64,000 nt of DNA from Hypomyces perniciosus. Taxonomy: Eukaryota; Ascomycota; Sordariomycetes; Hypocreales; Hypocreaceae. The notes under the pieces are model-generated. The model made no database searches and was not told where the DNA came from. It saw nothing but the letters and a program-made list of their open reading frames with translations. Positions 12,004 to 23,091 of this stretch are shown in pieces (position 1 is the first letter of the stretch; each line of letters opens with the position of its first letter). The translations under genes were made by a program, and so were the position numbers. The stretch covers positions 992,001-1,056,000 of the forward strand of contig SPDT01000005.1 in assembly GCA_008477525.1 (NCBI GenBank), given 5' to 3'.

Positions 12004-14069
12004 ATGGTACTTCGTAAGGATGAGCTGGAGGGCAAGCTGGGTGAGGAGAGCCTGTTGATCAGGAGTGGCGTGCTGCGAGACGAGAATCCTCTGGACACAA
12101 GCCCCGAGTTCCAAGAATTCCTGATGGCATGTCGCCGCGGCGATCTGCGGAAATGTCAAGAGCTCATTGGCATGGGTGTAAATATCAACGGCAAGGACAC
12201 ACACGATTACACGCCTCTAATCATTGTATGTTGTGTCACAACGCGGGAGGCGAGCACACGGACTTGGCGGATATTAACGAGGCTGCAGGCAAGTCTATGT
12301 GGACATTACGAATTGGTTCAGCTGCTTCTAGAATCAGGTGTGTCTGGTTCTTTTTCCCTACTTGAATATCTGGTTTATTCGTTCAGGGCTGAATGTCTTG
12401 TCCAGGAGCCCTTGCCGAAAGAAATACCTTTCAAGGCGAGCGTTGCATATACAATGCCCTGAATAACAGGATCCGCAACCTGCTGTTGCAATACGACTTC
12501 TCCAAGAGTTCAGATCCATATGTATACTGGTCGTCACACATTTCTGCTCTATTAAGCCGGACAGCCCCAAGGACATCAGACATCTCCCTCGATGCCGGAT
12601 CCCGCTCCTTTGACCTCCACAAATTCCTGCTCGCCTCAAGAACCCCTTACTTCCGCAAGAAACTAGAGGCACAGCCCGAAACATCCACATGGAAACTCTC
12701 TTCCGCAATCCCCATCGAGGTTTTTCAAATCGCCGTTCGCTACATTTATCTTGGCGATGTGCCCAAAGACCTTGTCCCACCGGGCAGCCAGGTCTCCGAA
12801 GAGGATATCGCCAAGGGCTTGGATAAGATCAGCAAGCAACTTGAGATTGAACACCTCTGGGAGGCTATCATGGCGGGTAGTGACCGCAGGCTCGCCCGGC
12901 AGCGCTACCAAGATGAGGTGGAGCGCGCGATAAAACAGATTGGGGAGTTCTTCCAGCAGAATGTGCTAGGGCACAAGATGGTTGTCGACACAGACCGGGT
13001 TGACCAAGTTCGGTGGAAGCATGACAACTCCATCTTTGCGGATGTATTACTGCGAGCGGATGAGCCAATTGATGAGGAGGAGCATGCCGATGGCATCGCT
13101 ACGCCAACGACGAACGGGGATAACGGTGTGGGCATCCCAATCGGCCCAGCAGCACAGACAGCCAATGGAGACAAGAAGCCAAGGAAGTCGATTCTGTATC
13201 CCGTACACAAAGCGATGCTCATCCGAAGCGAGTACTTTAACAAGATGTTCTCAGGCGACTTTGTCGAGTCCAAGAAGTCTGAGCACCTCCACGTTATCAC
13301 CGTGGATTGCACCCCCCCTATACTGGAACTCATCCTCACTTTCCTCTACACTGAAAACGCCACCTGTCCACTCGAGCACGCCCTCGACTTGTTATACGCC
13401 GCCGACATGCTCTTCCTCGATAGTCTCAAGAATAAGGCAGCCATTACCATCAGCACGCTCGGCAGCGGTAGAGATAACGCCCTCGTCGACCGCACACACG
13501 CAGCAGCAGCGGCAGCAAATGGCGAAGACAACGATGTCATCGAAGTAGAGCCCATAAACATCTACGATGTCATCCACGCGGCATGGGACCTGCGCGTTCA
13601 ACGCCTGGAAGAATATGCTGCACGGTATCTTGCCAACCGTCTGGAGGACTACATCGACGATCTCGATTTCCACGAACTTATCCGCGAAAGTGCGGGCCGT
13701 ATCCAGAAGCGAGAAGAAACGGACACGATTGAACTACTTGACGATATCCGCTATTATCTCTCGGAACGTTTCCGTCTGCGCTTTGAGGATGCAGGTCTTG
13801 ATGAGATGATGGATGAGAATGGCGAGATCAGCGCTGAGGTTGCAGCCGCTCTGGCAGCAGCCAGTGCAGGCGATGATGGTACTGCTGCAAATGGTCAGCC
13901 TGAAGCCAAAGAGACCCAGACTCAGAATGGAACAGAGGAGAATGATGGCACGGCACGAACACTGGATGGCGAGACGGTAGAGGATGAATTCACATCGGAT
14001 GCTATCAACTATCAGATCTTGTTGAACAAAATTGACGCCATGTTGGAGCGCCTGAAGCTAGATGCATAG
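12004..14069 (+). CDS. ankyrin repeat and double BTB/POZ domain protein (ABTB1 / YIL001W-like)
   Basis: Three exons: 12004-12225, 12289-12337, 12406-14069; 644 residues. The short middle exon completes an ankyrin repeat across both junctions (PLIIASLCGHYELVQLLLESGA), which confirms the splicing. Order: ankyrin repeats about 35-100, first BTB about 125-220 (SLDAGSRSFDLHKFLLASRTPYF), second BTB about 300-440 with a Gly/Asn-rich loop inserted (FADVLL..., VHKAMLIRSEYFNKMF), a helical BACK-like region about 470-560, and an acidic, Gln/Glu-rich tail. This is the layout of human ABTB1 and yeast YIL001W. BTB proteins often serve as Cullin-3 adaptors, but the yeast homologue is uncharacterised, so substrate and location are unknown. 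It converges with the choline kinase gene, leaving 217 bases between stops. Confidence 0.92.
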
Positions 14070-14286
14070 ACATGGATGGAAACATGGTGTTTGTGTGTTG
14101 TATGGCATTGAATAGAGAAAATCCTGCATACATTGATATCAGTAAACGACTTGCTCATGATTCTACCCGCCAGAAGCTTCGTGTGACGATGTCATCGCTG
14201 TTTCCTGGCCTCGAGAAGTATCCAATCTCAAGACGATTCGACTCTTCCCCACAAAGCGTTGCTAGCCCAGCGAGAAGTCTGGTCCT

Positions 14287-16871
14287 CTAATACTCTACAA
14301 TCTTCAACCTCGCCTGCAAGCTCTTGGGCAACTCCTCCATCTTCACCAATCCCATCTGCACGCAATCTCCCCAAAAGAACATGACCCTATCCTGCGCATA
14401 GCTCAAGTAATCGAACTCATCCGCACCAACCTCCTCATCTTCGGGGTTGCCATCCAGACCCGGCACCTTGGCCTGCACAATGCCCCATGCAACCCACTGC
14501 GCGCTGTTGGCCGGTCGCCACAGACGGGTTTCCTCCAAGAGCTCGCGAACTTGCTGATCGCTTTGTTCTTCGCGAGCACGCTCGACGGCAGACCAGTCGC
14601 CACCGGGATATCGCGCGTCAAGCATGAAATCGACAATGGAGCTGCTAGATGGGGCTGGCAGAAGTGCAGGCGTAGTAGTGCCGCTTCCGGCGCCGCTGTC
14701 AAGGGCAGTTAAACGAGGGGTTGAGCTGGCATGCGGGAACTGGGGACGGTGGTCCACGTATGACTTGATGAAGCGGCGTTGCTCTTCAACCGTGGGATAG
14801 CGGGTTTCCTGGCAAGCGTAGGCAGTGATGGGATCGTGGTAGTTGTAGGTCCATTCGATGAAGTGGTTGGCAAACTCGTAACCAGCGGTGTTGGGAGCGG
14901 CGTATTCGAAATCGATGACGACCAATTGCTTATGTTTGTTGGCAGGCTGGAGGAGAGGAGACTTTTCATCATCGGGGCGAATTCGAAGGATGTTTCCATA
15001 CTGAGTCTAAAGGTAGAAGATCATGTAAGTATCTGAGGCGTTTGACTAGAAGGGATGTACTCACATCGTTGTGTGCAAACATGAGCTTGTCCTTGATGGT
15101 CTTCTGGTCTTTGTAGAAGATATTCACATGGGCCCTGTACTTGGCCACCATGTCCTTGAACTGTTCCCAAGGCACGCCGCAGACGTAGCCATTAGCTTTC
15201 CAAGCATGAAGAGCCGAGTTTCGCTGTTCTGAAGTGACGTCTTTCTCCATCTGCTTATCCAAGAATGTGGTGATGCGGCCGACATTATCGAGCCACTGAT
15301 CCCAATTCTTCCACACTCCAGGGCCGTTGTCCTTCTCATGGGGCAGTAAGTCAATGCCTTCATGCAGCTCTCTCATACGCTTGGCGATCTGCTTAGAAGT
15401 GTCAGGCTCGCGGAGATTCAAAGGCGTAAGCGTGATGGCATTGAAGAACTGTTCGAAACGGCCATTCTTGAAGGTACCCAGCAGTCGCGGTCCGATCTTC
15501 TTGCGTGCCAGTCGCTGTAGGACCTGAAGTTCGTTTTCACGATCAATCAGGTGTTCCACCTGCGGACCATAGACACGAAGCAGGACCTTTGTGGGTTGCT
15601 TTTTGCCCTCAAGTTGCGGAATGTCAGTAGGTGGAGTGACGACGTAAACGGCATTGGTGAGAGCGCCACTCAGTCGCTGGACGTTGATTTTATCACCGCT
15701 TCCCAGAGGCACACGACGCCAGCCTTTGAGCCGTAGAGTATGTGCAATGCGCAAAATCTCGTTCTTAAAGACCAACCATGCCTCTCGTTCCTTCTCAGCT
15801 CTAGCAGACGGAGCAGAAAGATCCTCGGTGCTGGCGCTGCTTCCACCAGTGTAGCTCAGTGTTTTGGAATTGTCAAGCACCGCGTCGCAGCTGGGGACAA
15901 TAGCATCGCCATCAACGTAATCTGTATCCGACGATGCGGCTCGATGAAGCGAGCTGCGGGAAGGTGGACGACGGTGTCGTGGTCCAAACCTAGGGCTGTG
16001 CTTAGGAAGCGAGGTTAGTCCCATGGAGGCCATTGATGCCTCCAAGATATTCTGCAAGCCGTCCAGAGAAATATCGCTTGAATCGGAGTTGATGGAATCA
16101 GATCTTGCACGTCCAGGCTTGACGTCCCCAGCCTTGTCGGCAGATGGCGGAGACTTGGACTTGCGCCGACGGGGCTTCAGCTTCTTGGACTCTGCCTTTT
16201 TCCGCTCTCGCTCCAACCATTCACCAACCTGAGCCAAGAGCTTCTCACTCTGGTAGGCTCGGCGGCTATGGTGATGGGAGGGTTGAGAAGGCTCATCCGC
16301 AGGTCGTATCGCCGGCGAGTCGCTGGCAGTAGACCTTGCCGAGACGCCGACAGCTGGATTCGGCGGCAATCGACCGCTCAATCGCCGAACAGGGACTGAC
16401 CGTCGCTGCCTGACATGGTAGGAATCATCCTCGATGTAAGATTCCGGGACGGGCTCTGCAATTTGCACTGCTGCAAGATATGTGTGAGCGAGAGTTGAGA
16501 GAAAATACCATAATTTCCCAGATTGGTCACCTCATCTGCCTCCAACAACATGATGAGGGGGCGAAGAGGCACAATATATCCACTTGAAGAATGAGGCCAT
16601 GTTGCATTGACAAGATTTGAACCCGTATCTGGCTTGAGGATATGTGGCGGAGTCGCCATTCAAGCTCTTGGTTCACAGTTGTTTACAGAAACTGAATACA
16701 TGGTAGAATATGCCACATCTCATTTGACACATTAAGATTAAGAAATCATTCCGAATCAAACGTACCTTTCAGAGAGCCACTCGCGGGTGGAGTTTGATGG
16801 CCATCGTCGTCGGTCTTCAAGGCTGAGCGCAACGGTGCGGAGTGATGAACGACGTTTGAAGACTCAGACAT
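14287..16871 (-). CDS. CKI1: choline kinase
   Basis: Three exons: 16766-16871, 15065-16470, 14287-15006; 743 residues. The enzyme phosphorylates choline with ATP, the first step of the CDP-choline (Kennedy) pathway to phosphatidylcholine. The first 240 residues are Ser/Pro/Arg-rich and probably regulatory. The kinase fold occupies about 245-743, with LSGALTNAVYVV, the phosphotransferase motif FAHNDTQYGNIL (about 500-511, created by the last splice junction) and the choline-kinase motif VVIDFEYA (about 536) followed by GYEFANHFIEW. The last intron is 58 bases. The first is 295 bases, unusually long for this window, but joining its ends gives GSLKAVQIAEP in frame. A Ser/Thr-rich stretch follows the active site (about 590-640). 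Ethanolamine may also be a substrate. Confidence 0.93.
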
Positions 16872-17718
16872 GGCGACACACGAAGCAGGATATTCAATGC
16901 AGACAGTGAAGTAAGAGAGCGAAAACTGAAGCCTTATAGCGAAGCAGATCGTCTCAAAGCGTGGGAAATATGGCGTTGTGTGACTGTATGTATATATGCC
17001 GCGGGGAAGCAAGGTGAAGGTCGGAGGGTCCAAGAGAATCCGCTCTCTGTTCTGGAACCTCGACTAGACAGACGGACGCCACTAATAGATACTGCAGATT
17101 CGCACAGCCCACGAAGCAGCAAAGTCCCTCGTAACTCTGCCGTGACAGAAGAGCGTTGAAGAAGAAAAAAAGGAGAGAGATTGCCAGAATCAAAAGAGTC
17201 CAACTGTCTAATGTGGATGTTGTCCTCGTGACCATGCGGGTTGTTAGACAAGGCCTAGACAAGGCCAGAGCGGGAGGCAAAACGCCCGAAAACGCCACAA
17301 TGCACTGTCATACGCTGTTTGGTCGTTCTTTTGTCCTACCGGAGGTTCCATTTATTTTATATGTCTCGTGTCCGCAGATATGATAGGTTATGATAAGGAA
17401 TATGTAGCACTATGGATGAACTGGCAAAAGAACACATAAAAAAAGTACGCAAGACAAACTCACCGATAAAAATGCGAATGTGGCGTATGATGCTATCTAC
17501 GACCCTAAAACCGGATTGCGATGCCGGGTTCGGTGAGCAATCTTGGCAATCTCGCATCGTGCAGTTGATTGAGGCATGTGATGATGTGACAGACTATGTA
17601 AACCCCTGCAAGCCATCATCATCACCAGCCAGCCTGATGCTCTTTACTATTATTCATCATTTATGATTGCTTCACTTCTACTCCGTACTCTGTACTCTGT
17701 GCCTGTACTCCGTATGGC
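16872..17718. other. intergenic region upstream of choline kinase
   Basis: This holds the choline kinase promoter and the 3' end of the tandem HAD gene. The minus-strand frames near 16934-17300 are hydrophobic by chance and have no homology that I recognise. TACTCCGTA words occur at 17679 and about 17706, beside CTCTGTA-type relatives. Confidence 0.5.
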
Positions 17719-19226
17719 TCAAATGCCCTCGATAAGCCACTCTCGCGTCGCCTGCACTCCCTCATTCCTCAAAGCCCACACAATCGCCTCAACCACATCA
17801 TCCACAATCACCGCCGGCTTGTGGCGCGGTTCCCTCTCCGCCGCTGTCTGCTTCCATACCCCGGTCCTCACCAGAATCGAGATCCATTCCGTCCCGTCTT
17901 CCGGCTCAAACTCATTGGCTCCCCGGATGTCGCTCTCGGGGTTGTCGCCGATCATGTAAACCCTCCGCAGCGGCCTTTTGTTGGTGTCCCTCCCGCTGGG
18001 CTCGCCCGGAGCGTGGTGTAGGAGCCTATCGTGTGCGTACTCGTAAGTGTGCTGTGAAGGTTTTCCCAGAGCGTTGTATTGGAGCTCTGCTCCTCCTGTT
18101 GCTGCCGACCACACGCCCTTCAGTGCCTCCACGAATGCGCCGGTGCCGAACCGATTGACCGGGTACTCCGTCTTCCACAAGAGGTCCAAGTTGGATATCC
18201 ACACCTCTGGCTGGCCATCCTGCTGCCACCCGTTATTTGGTAGCGACGGATTCCCATTCTTGTGGGAGATGGTGCCCATATACCCTCTGTGAGAGATCAA
18301 TAGGTCGTGTATTATTTGAATATCAAGCGACCAATCTCTGGGGTCGTTCCAGACTAGGATCTGGTCAATCTTGAGTGTGTCTGCAGGAATGCCTGTGCTG
18401 TAAGGATCTATCGAGTTCGACACTATCTTGCCGTCCGGAAGTTGTCTGAATTCCGAATGAAGGCTATCCTTCAAGTTGTCAAACGGGTAGACCTTGTCGT
18501 TGGCAGCAATAATATCCGCAGGTGTAACCGCTTTGGCAAAGCCATAACTAATCCAACGTCAGTCAGTCTTGTAAATAAAAAAAAAGCATAACCAGATCGG
18601 GACACCTACTCAATGGCGATTCTTCGAGCCGTCTCAGGATGAGATCCTGTAATCAGAACCGTCCCTTGCTTCTTCAGCGCCTCATCCCAGCCGCGCATCG
18701 GCGTATGGGACAAGATGACCCTGTTATGAATCACATCCTCCTCCTCAGAGAGCTGGAGTCGTTTAGAGAGTGATTCGGCTTTGGCAGTTTCGTGATGGCC
18801 ACCGCCATTTGTCAGGAAGACGTATCGAATATCGTGCGACCTGATTTTTCTGAGCATTTCTTTCGCCCCCGGTATCGCCCGGCTGCCCTGATACAGAACG
18901 CCATCTATGCTGTTTTTTTTTCATCAATACCTTGTCTCAACCTGTTTCCTTTTCACCACATATGGGATCAATACCTACTCAAAAGCAAAGGCGATTTCCG
19001 ATAACGTTTTCCGCGAAACGTCACTCCCAGGGCTGTGCTTCACTGTGCCCGCATTCCTCTCAAACAGGCGCGCTGTATACCGAAACCCTCTCATTCCTGA
19101 GCCTAATAGAGTTGATCTCGGGGTGAGCCGGCTGAAACCCGAGAGTAGCGACTCATGAGAGTTGGCGAGATGAAGATGGGACGCCGCGCCAGGCCGGCAT
19201 CGGCTCAAAACTCTCACGCTCGGCAT
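17719..19226 (-). CDS. mitochondrial HAD-superfamily hydrolase (YKR070W / CECR5-like)
   Basis: Three exons: 18979-19226, 18610-18909, 17719-18547; 458 residues. Splicing recreates the HAD catalytic motif FAFDIDGVLYQG exactly at the first junction (catalytic Asp about 83 and 85), then motif II VFLTNGGG, and C-terminal motif IV MIGDNPESDIRGANEF. The gap between motifs, a large cap domain, matches the class IIA family that includes yeast YKR070W and human HDHD5/CECR5. The N-terminus (MPSVRVLSRCRPG..., many Arg and Ser, almost no acidic residues) looks like a mitochondrial targeting peptide. The physiological substrate of this family is not established, so only phosphohydrolase chemistry can be proposed. 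Introns are 62 and 69 bases. Confidence 0.9.
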
Positions 19227-19702
19227 TGTTTCTCATGAGCTTCAAGTCCAACAATCAAGGCATCAATGTCGCCCACGGAATGATTCGGGGCGATCTTACA
19301 GCTGAGATGTTTCAGTATAAGGGGGGTTGAGCGGATGTGGTTCCTGTGGCTGATACGAAAGTACCTGCTGTCGTATTGAAGCATCTCGCCGAGGAATCCC
19401 CGCTAATACTACCTAACACCATGGATGAGTAGCCCAATATAATATTCACCTGGATATGGATAGCAACATCCATTACTGCGAAAGCAAGTAGGATAAAAAA
19501 TGAGTCAAGTCCATGAGGTTAATTAAAAGGACTAACCAGGCAAAATAGAGACGAGATGTCGTAAGTCGTGGCTGTTGTTACATGTGAATTGAGTGGGTCA
19601 TCGCCAACATGGCATCCGTCTATATCAACTTCATGATACACTATTTTACACATCCGATATCCCACTCTCTTTTACTTTCGCAGATCAGATTTGCTTTTCC
19701 CC
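19227..19702. other. intergenic region between tandem minus-strand genes
   Basis: 476 bases holding the promoter of the HAD gene and the 3' UTR of SCO1. I see no further gene or repeat. Confidence 0.5.
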
Positions 19703-20692
19703 TCAGCGACTCCCCCTCCAATCCTTCATGTGATCCATAATCAACTGCGCCGCCTGATCAGGCGAGTGTTGTCTTCCCAACGCCTCCACAAAGTCACCAT
19801 CCGGATCCATCAAGTAGAAGTATATGCTGTGGTCAACCAGATAATCTTGCCCAGGCTTGACATTTTGCGGCGTGCTAAAGTAGACCCTGTACTTCTTGCA
19901 CAGATCCTTGATCTGGTCGTACGTGCCCGTCAGACCGATGAATTTGGGGTGGAACTCGGCGAGGTAGGCCTTCAGAGCCTCGGGGTCGTCGCGCGCCGGG
20001 TCGCATGTGATGAAGAGGGGCAGAAGCTGGCTGCCGGGGGCCTTGGCCTCGACGATGTCGAACATTCGGGCCATCTTGTCGAGCTCTTCGGGGCAGATAT
20101 CAGGACAGCGGGTGAAGCCAAAATAGACCTGCCGTGCCGCCTTGTTAGTCTTTACGATATCACAGACAGAAGGACGTGACATACCAAAGAGTGCTTGCCC
20201 TTCATCATCTCGCTCGTAAAGGGCTTCCCGTCCTGGTCGATCAACTCAAACGACCCTCCGACCTTGGGTCGCCCAACACCCTTTGACGCCTCTGCTATTC
20301 TTTTCCTCTGCATGCGCTCCTTTTCAAACTCAAAATACCACACCAGCCCGCCGCACGTAGCCACGAACAAAATGGCTGCTTTCCATGAGAACGGCTATCC
20401 CACCTTTTGTCAGCATCCCCCACCACAAAGAGCTCTTGCGAAGCATTGAAGGAATAGGGGCGCATCTCGTCCGTACCCCTGTGCTGTATCGACTCTTGGC
20501 CTCCTCGACTGTCTTGTACTTTGTCCGCTTCTGCGTAATTGGTTGTCTCGTCTGGATTGGTGCTCGCGGGAGGGTCGGCCGAAGCTGCTTGGGCTGAAGA
20601 GCGTTGCTTGAGAAGCATCGCTGGCATTGGCGAGTGGGCAAGTTGCGCAAGGCGCCCTGCAAGGCCCTTGATGAGGCGATTGGATTCGACAT
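19703..20692 (-). CDS. SCO1: SCO1 copper chaperone for cytochrome c oxidase assembly
   Basis: Three exons: 20477-20692, 20185-20394, 19703-20128; 283 residues. The protein delivers copper to, or reduces, the CuA site of Cox2 at the mitochondrial inner membrane. It has an Arg/Ser/Gln-rich presequence, one membrane span (about 77-93, AAILFVATCGGLVWYFE), and a thioredoxin-like domain facing the intermembrane space. Copper ligands are visible: CPDIC (Cys about 150 and 154) and the distal His in VDHSIYFY (about 242). Introns of 82 and 56 bases fall in phase 0, and both joins read through family sequence (STGPFSWKAA, KHSLVYFGFT). An upstream TTG is in frame but the ATG at 20692 gives the usual start. 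It is divergent from SPP1. Confidence 0.96.
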
Positions 20693-21119
20693 TGCGGTTT
20701 GTCCCAATCAATCCGTATGCGTATGCGTATAGGTGTCGTTGAACTTTTGGCTGTTGGAAGCCGAAGATGGAAAGATTGAAGAATTGGCGCTATTCTCTGT
20801 GCCGAGCATCTGCCGAACAATGACCTCGCTCTCTTTCTTCCACGCCACGCGACAGGACAGGATGAACGCTTATTAAGTCACGGTTAAGTTCGCTTGAAGA
20901 CGAATGCCGCCTTGCAAGTGGCATGTAAGTAAGCTGTAGCCACGCAAAACTGATTTCAATATCTTGTTTTCCTCCAATGAATTGAAGTGAACATGAGCCC
21001 TCTTTGCTGCGGGTAAATTATATTACAACGCAATACGACGCGACGTTCTTGCTTGAGATACCCCCTGTTCTTGTCCTTGTCCTTGTCCTTGTCCTTGCTT
21101 TGTTCTGGAGCAATTCACC
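20693..21119. promoter_or_regulatory. divergent promoter region, SCO1 and SPP1
   Basis: 427 bases between two divergent ATGs. A CTTGTC hexamer is repeated about four times at 21070-21096, 25-50 bases before the SPP1 ATG, giving a pyrimidine-rich leader. No other element is recognised. Confidence 0.5.
21070..21096 (+). repeat. CTTGTC hexamer microsatellite in the SPP1 leader
   Basis: Four tandem copies of a 6-base unit just upstream of the SPP1 start codon. It lies in the probable 5' UTR and does not enter the coding sequence. Confidence 0.85.
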
Positions 21120-22535
21120 ATGGACCAGCGGATGGCGGCAGCGCCCTCAGTCGAGGACCAGCCTCGCTTTGAGCTCATGGACGAGGGGATCAAAAGCGAG
21201 AGCGTGGCAAACTCACCTCTTCCATCTCTCGTCGACCAGCTGCCAGCCTTCAAATCCTCATCCGCCCCTCTGCCCTCAACCGAGACTGCTGAACCAACTG
21301 AGTCTACATCAACGTCAACATCAACACCCATGGCAGCTGCGACAATCGCCAATAAGAAGAAAGGGACCGCTTCTACCATCAAGAAGGCGCCGAAGCGACC
21401 CAAATCAGGAGGCGACTCTAAAAGGCCCAAGAAGAAAGCAGCACCTGGCTCAGAGTCGGCGACAAACACCAACGGTGAAGATGGGTCTGAAGAGGATGAA
21501 TCCGACAACGGGCCTTATTGCATCTGCCGCGGGCCAGACGACCACCGCTGGATGATTTGCTGTGAGAAGTGCGAGGACTGGTTCCACGGGGAGTGTGTGC
21601 ACCTCGCCAAGGACATTGGCGAAGCCCTCATTGAGAAATTCATCTGCCCAAACTGCACGTCTGAGGACGTGACGACCATCTACAAGAAAACATGCGCCCT
21701 GAGTGCGTGTCGCAAGGCTGCGCGCCTGACGCAGAAACCCTCGAGTGTCTTCTGCTCGAATGAACATGCTCAGACGTGGTGGGAGCGTATGCTGGCAAAG
21801 CTGCCCAAGGGGAAGACCAAGGGCGCGCTCAGCGACGGATTGTCACAGGAAGAATTCATGGCTCTTTTAAACAGCAATCTCGCCACTATTGACGGCGACG
21901 GGGGGTGGAAACTGAAAACCCCTTTTGCGGACAAATTTCCAACTCAGACGGATGGAGGCGAGACTGGTGAGTAAAGCCTCATTCCAGGACGGGCTATAAG
22001 AGCTTTCCACTAACAAGACTCAGACCAACTTGCCCAAATTTTAACAGAGGAAGAAAAAGAATATCTAGACAATGCAGCCAACGCCAGACTCAAACTGGCC
22101 GAAGAGACTGTTTTATGCCACAAGATGCTCTCACTTATTGAAATGGTCCAAGAGCGCCGCCGATCCGCCATCAACGCAGGCCGCTTCAGCGAAGACATTT
22201 GCGGCTACGACCAAAGACTCGACACCATCTGCGCGCGGGACGCCTTCGCCTCGTTCACCAAGTGCCCCGAGGGCGAGGCCATCTTCCAGACATCCAAAGT
22301 TGACGACCCGCTGGGCGAAGGAGATGAAGTCAGGGGCATGTGCGAACGCAAGAGGTGTAAAGTGCATGGCGGCTGGCAGAAGATGCTGGTCATGGGAATC
22401 AGACACCAAATCCGGGAGATGGCAGACCAAGGAGCAGAAGTTGGTGAGGAGGAGAGGATAATTCGAGAGGCTGCTGGGGAGCGGTGGAGGAGACGACAGG
22501 CAGAGAAGAATTGGGTGGAGGTTCTTGACGGCTGA
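21120..22535 (+). CDS. SPP1: SPP1-like PHD finger subunit of the Set1/COMPASS H3K4 methyltransferase
   Basis: Two exons: 21120-21966 and 22024-22535; 452 residues. Spp1 (Cfp1 in animals) reads H3K4me3 and supports Set1 trimethylation. The first 130 residues are disordered, with a basic Lys/Pro patch likely to include a nuclear signal and an acidic run. The PHD finger occupies about 132-182 (YCICRGPDD..., WMICCEKCEDWFHGECV, FICPNC; Cys4-His-Cys3 pattern present). A second Cys-containing segment (CALSACRKAARL..., VFCSNEH) and a coiled-coil C-terminal part (about 285-450) follow, as in Spp1 and Cfp1. The 57-base intron joins GET to DQLAQILTEEE in frame. Confidence 0.9.
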
Positions 22536-22839
22536 GCGCAATTCTAAAGGGGAATTTAACATCTTATTACGAAATAGCTGGGCGTTTCAGACAGGATTTG
22601 AAGGCATCACAGGGATATCGGCGCTTGAGCTTGTGCTCTAATGGTCTGTCTTTATGCACTTGATCGCTCGCAAAGGGGCAGAGCGAGTGTGTTCTAAATA
22701 GTTACTTTATACTATAGAATTGATGAATGCGACTTGAGTGATAATTATTAACTACGGGCTAGAACTTGGAAACAAATAACAGAAGCCATAACAGGAAGAA
22801 TTCAGATGGCGATCCTCCTGTTCGTAGTCCTCTATTAAT

Positions 22840-22862
22840 ACGGAGTAGTAGTAGTACTCCGT
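22840..22862. repeat. inverted repeat ACGGAGTA...TACTCCGT
   Basis: A perfect 8-base inverted repeat with a 7-base spacer (GTAGTAG) between SPP1 and SQT1. The arms are the dispersed TACTCCGTA word in both orientations. Confidence 0.85.
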
Positions 22863-22892
22863 CATAGTATGGTGGGGGCGGGGTTGAAAAAC

Positions 22893-22938
22893 ATCCCACC
22901 AAGATCTAAAAGATTATCCCACCAAGATCTAAAAGATT
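22893..22938 (+). repeat. tandem 23-base direct repeat upstream of SQT1
   Basis: Two perfect, adjacent copies of a 23-base unit at 22893-22915 and 22916-22938. Each holds CCCACC followed by AGATCT and AAAAGATT. They lie about 155-200 bases before the SQT1 ATG, so a promoter role is possible but unproven. Confidence 0.9.
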
Positions 22939-23091
22939 CTGCTTATCAAGCAACAAACAAGTGACGTCTGGTCGCAAAAATTAAAAAGCTGCTTGGAGGA
23001 ATATTCTTTATTTTCCCCTCATATCAGACGGTCGATTCCAACCGGCCCCTATCCCTCATCCTCAACTTCAACCTCGCAGATATTTCTCACA

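Noticed and set aside
16617..16640. Sequence resembling a tRNA T-arm (GGGTTCAAATC on the minus strand)
   Set aside because: No matching acceptor, D or anticodon arms at the right distances; it lies in the choline kinase intron.
22993..23091. Upstream in-frame extension of SQT1
   Set aside because: It would need a TTG start; the ATG at 23092 has good context and begins the conserved acidic head.
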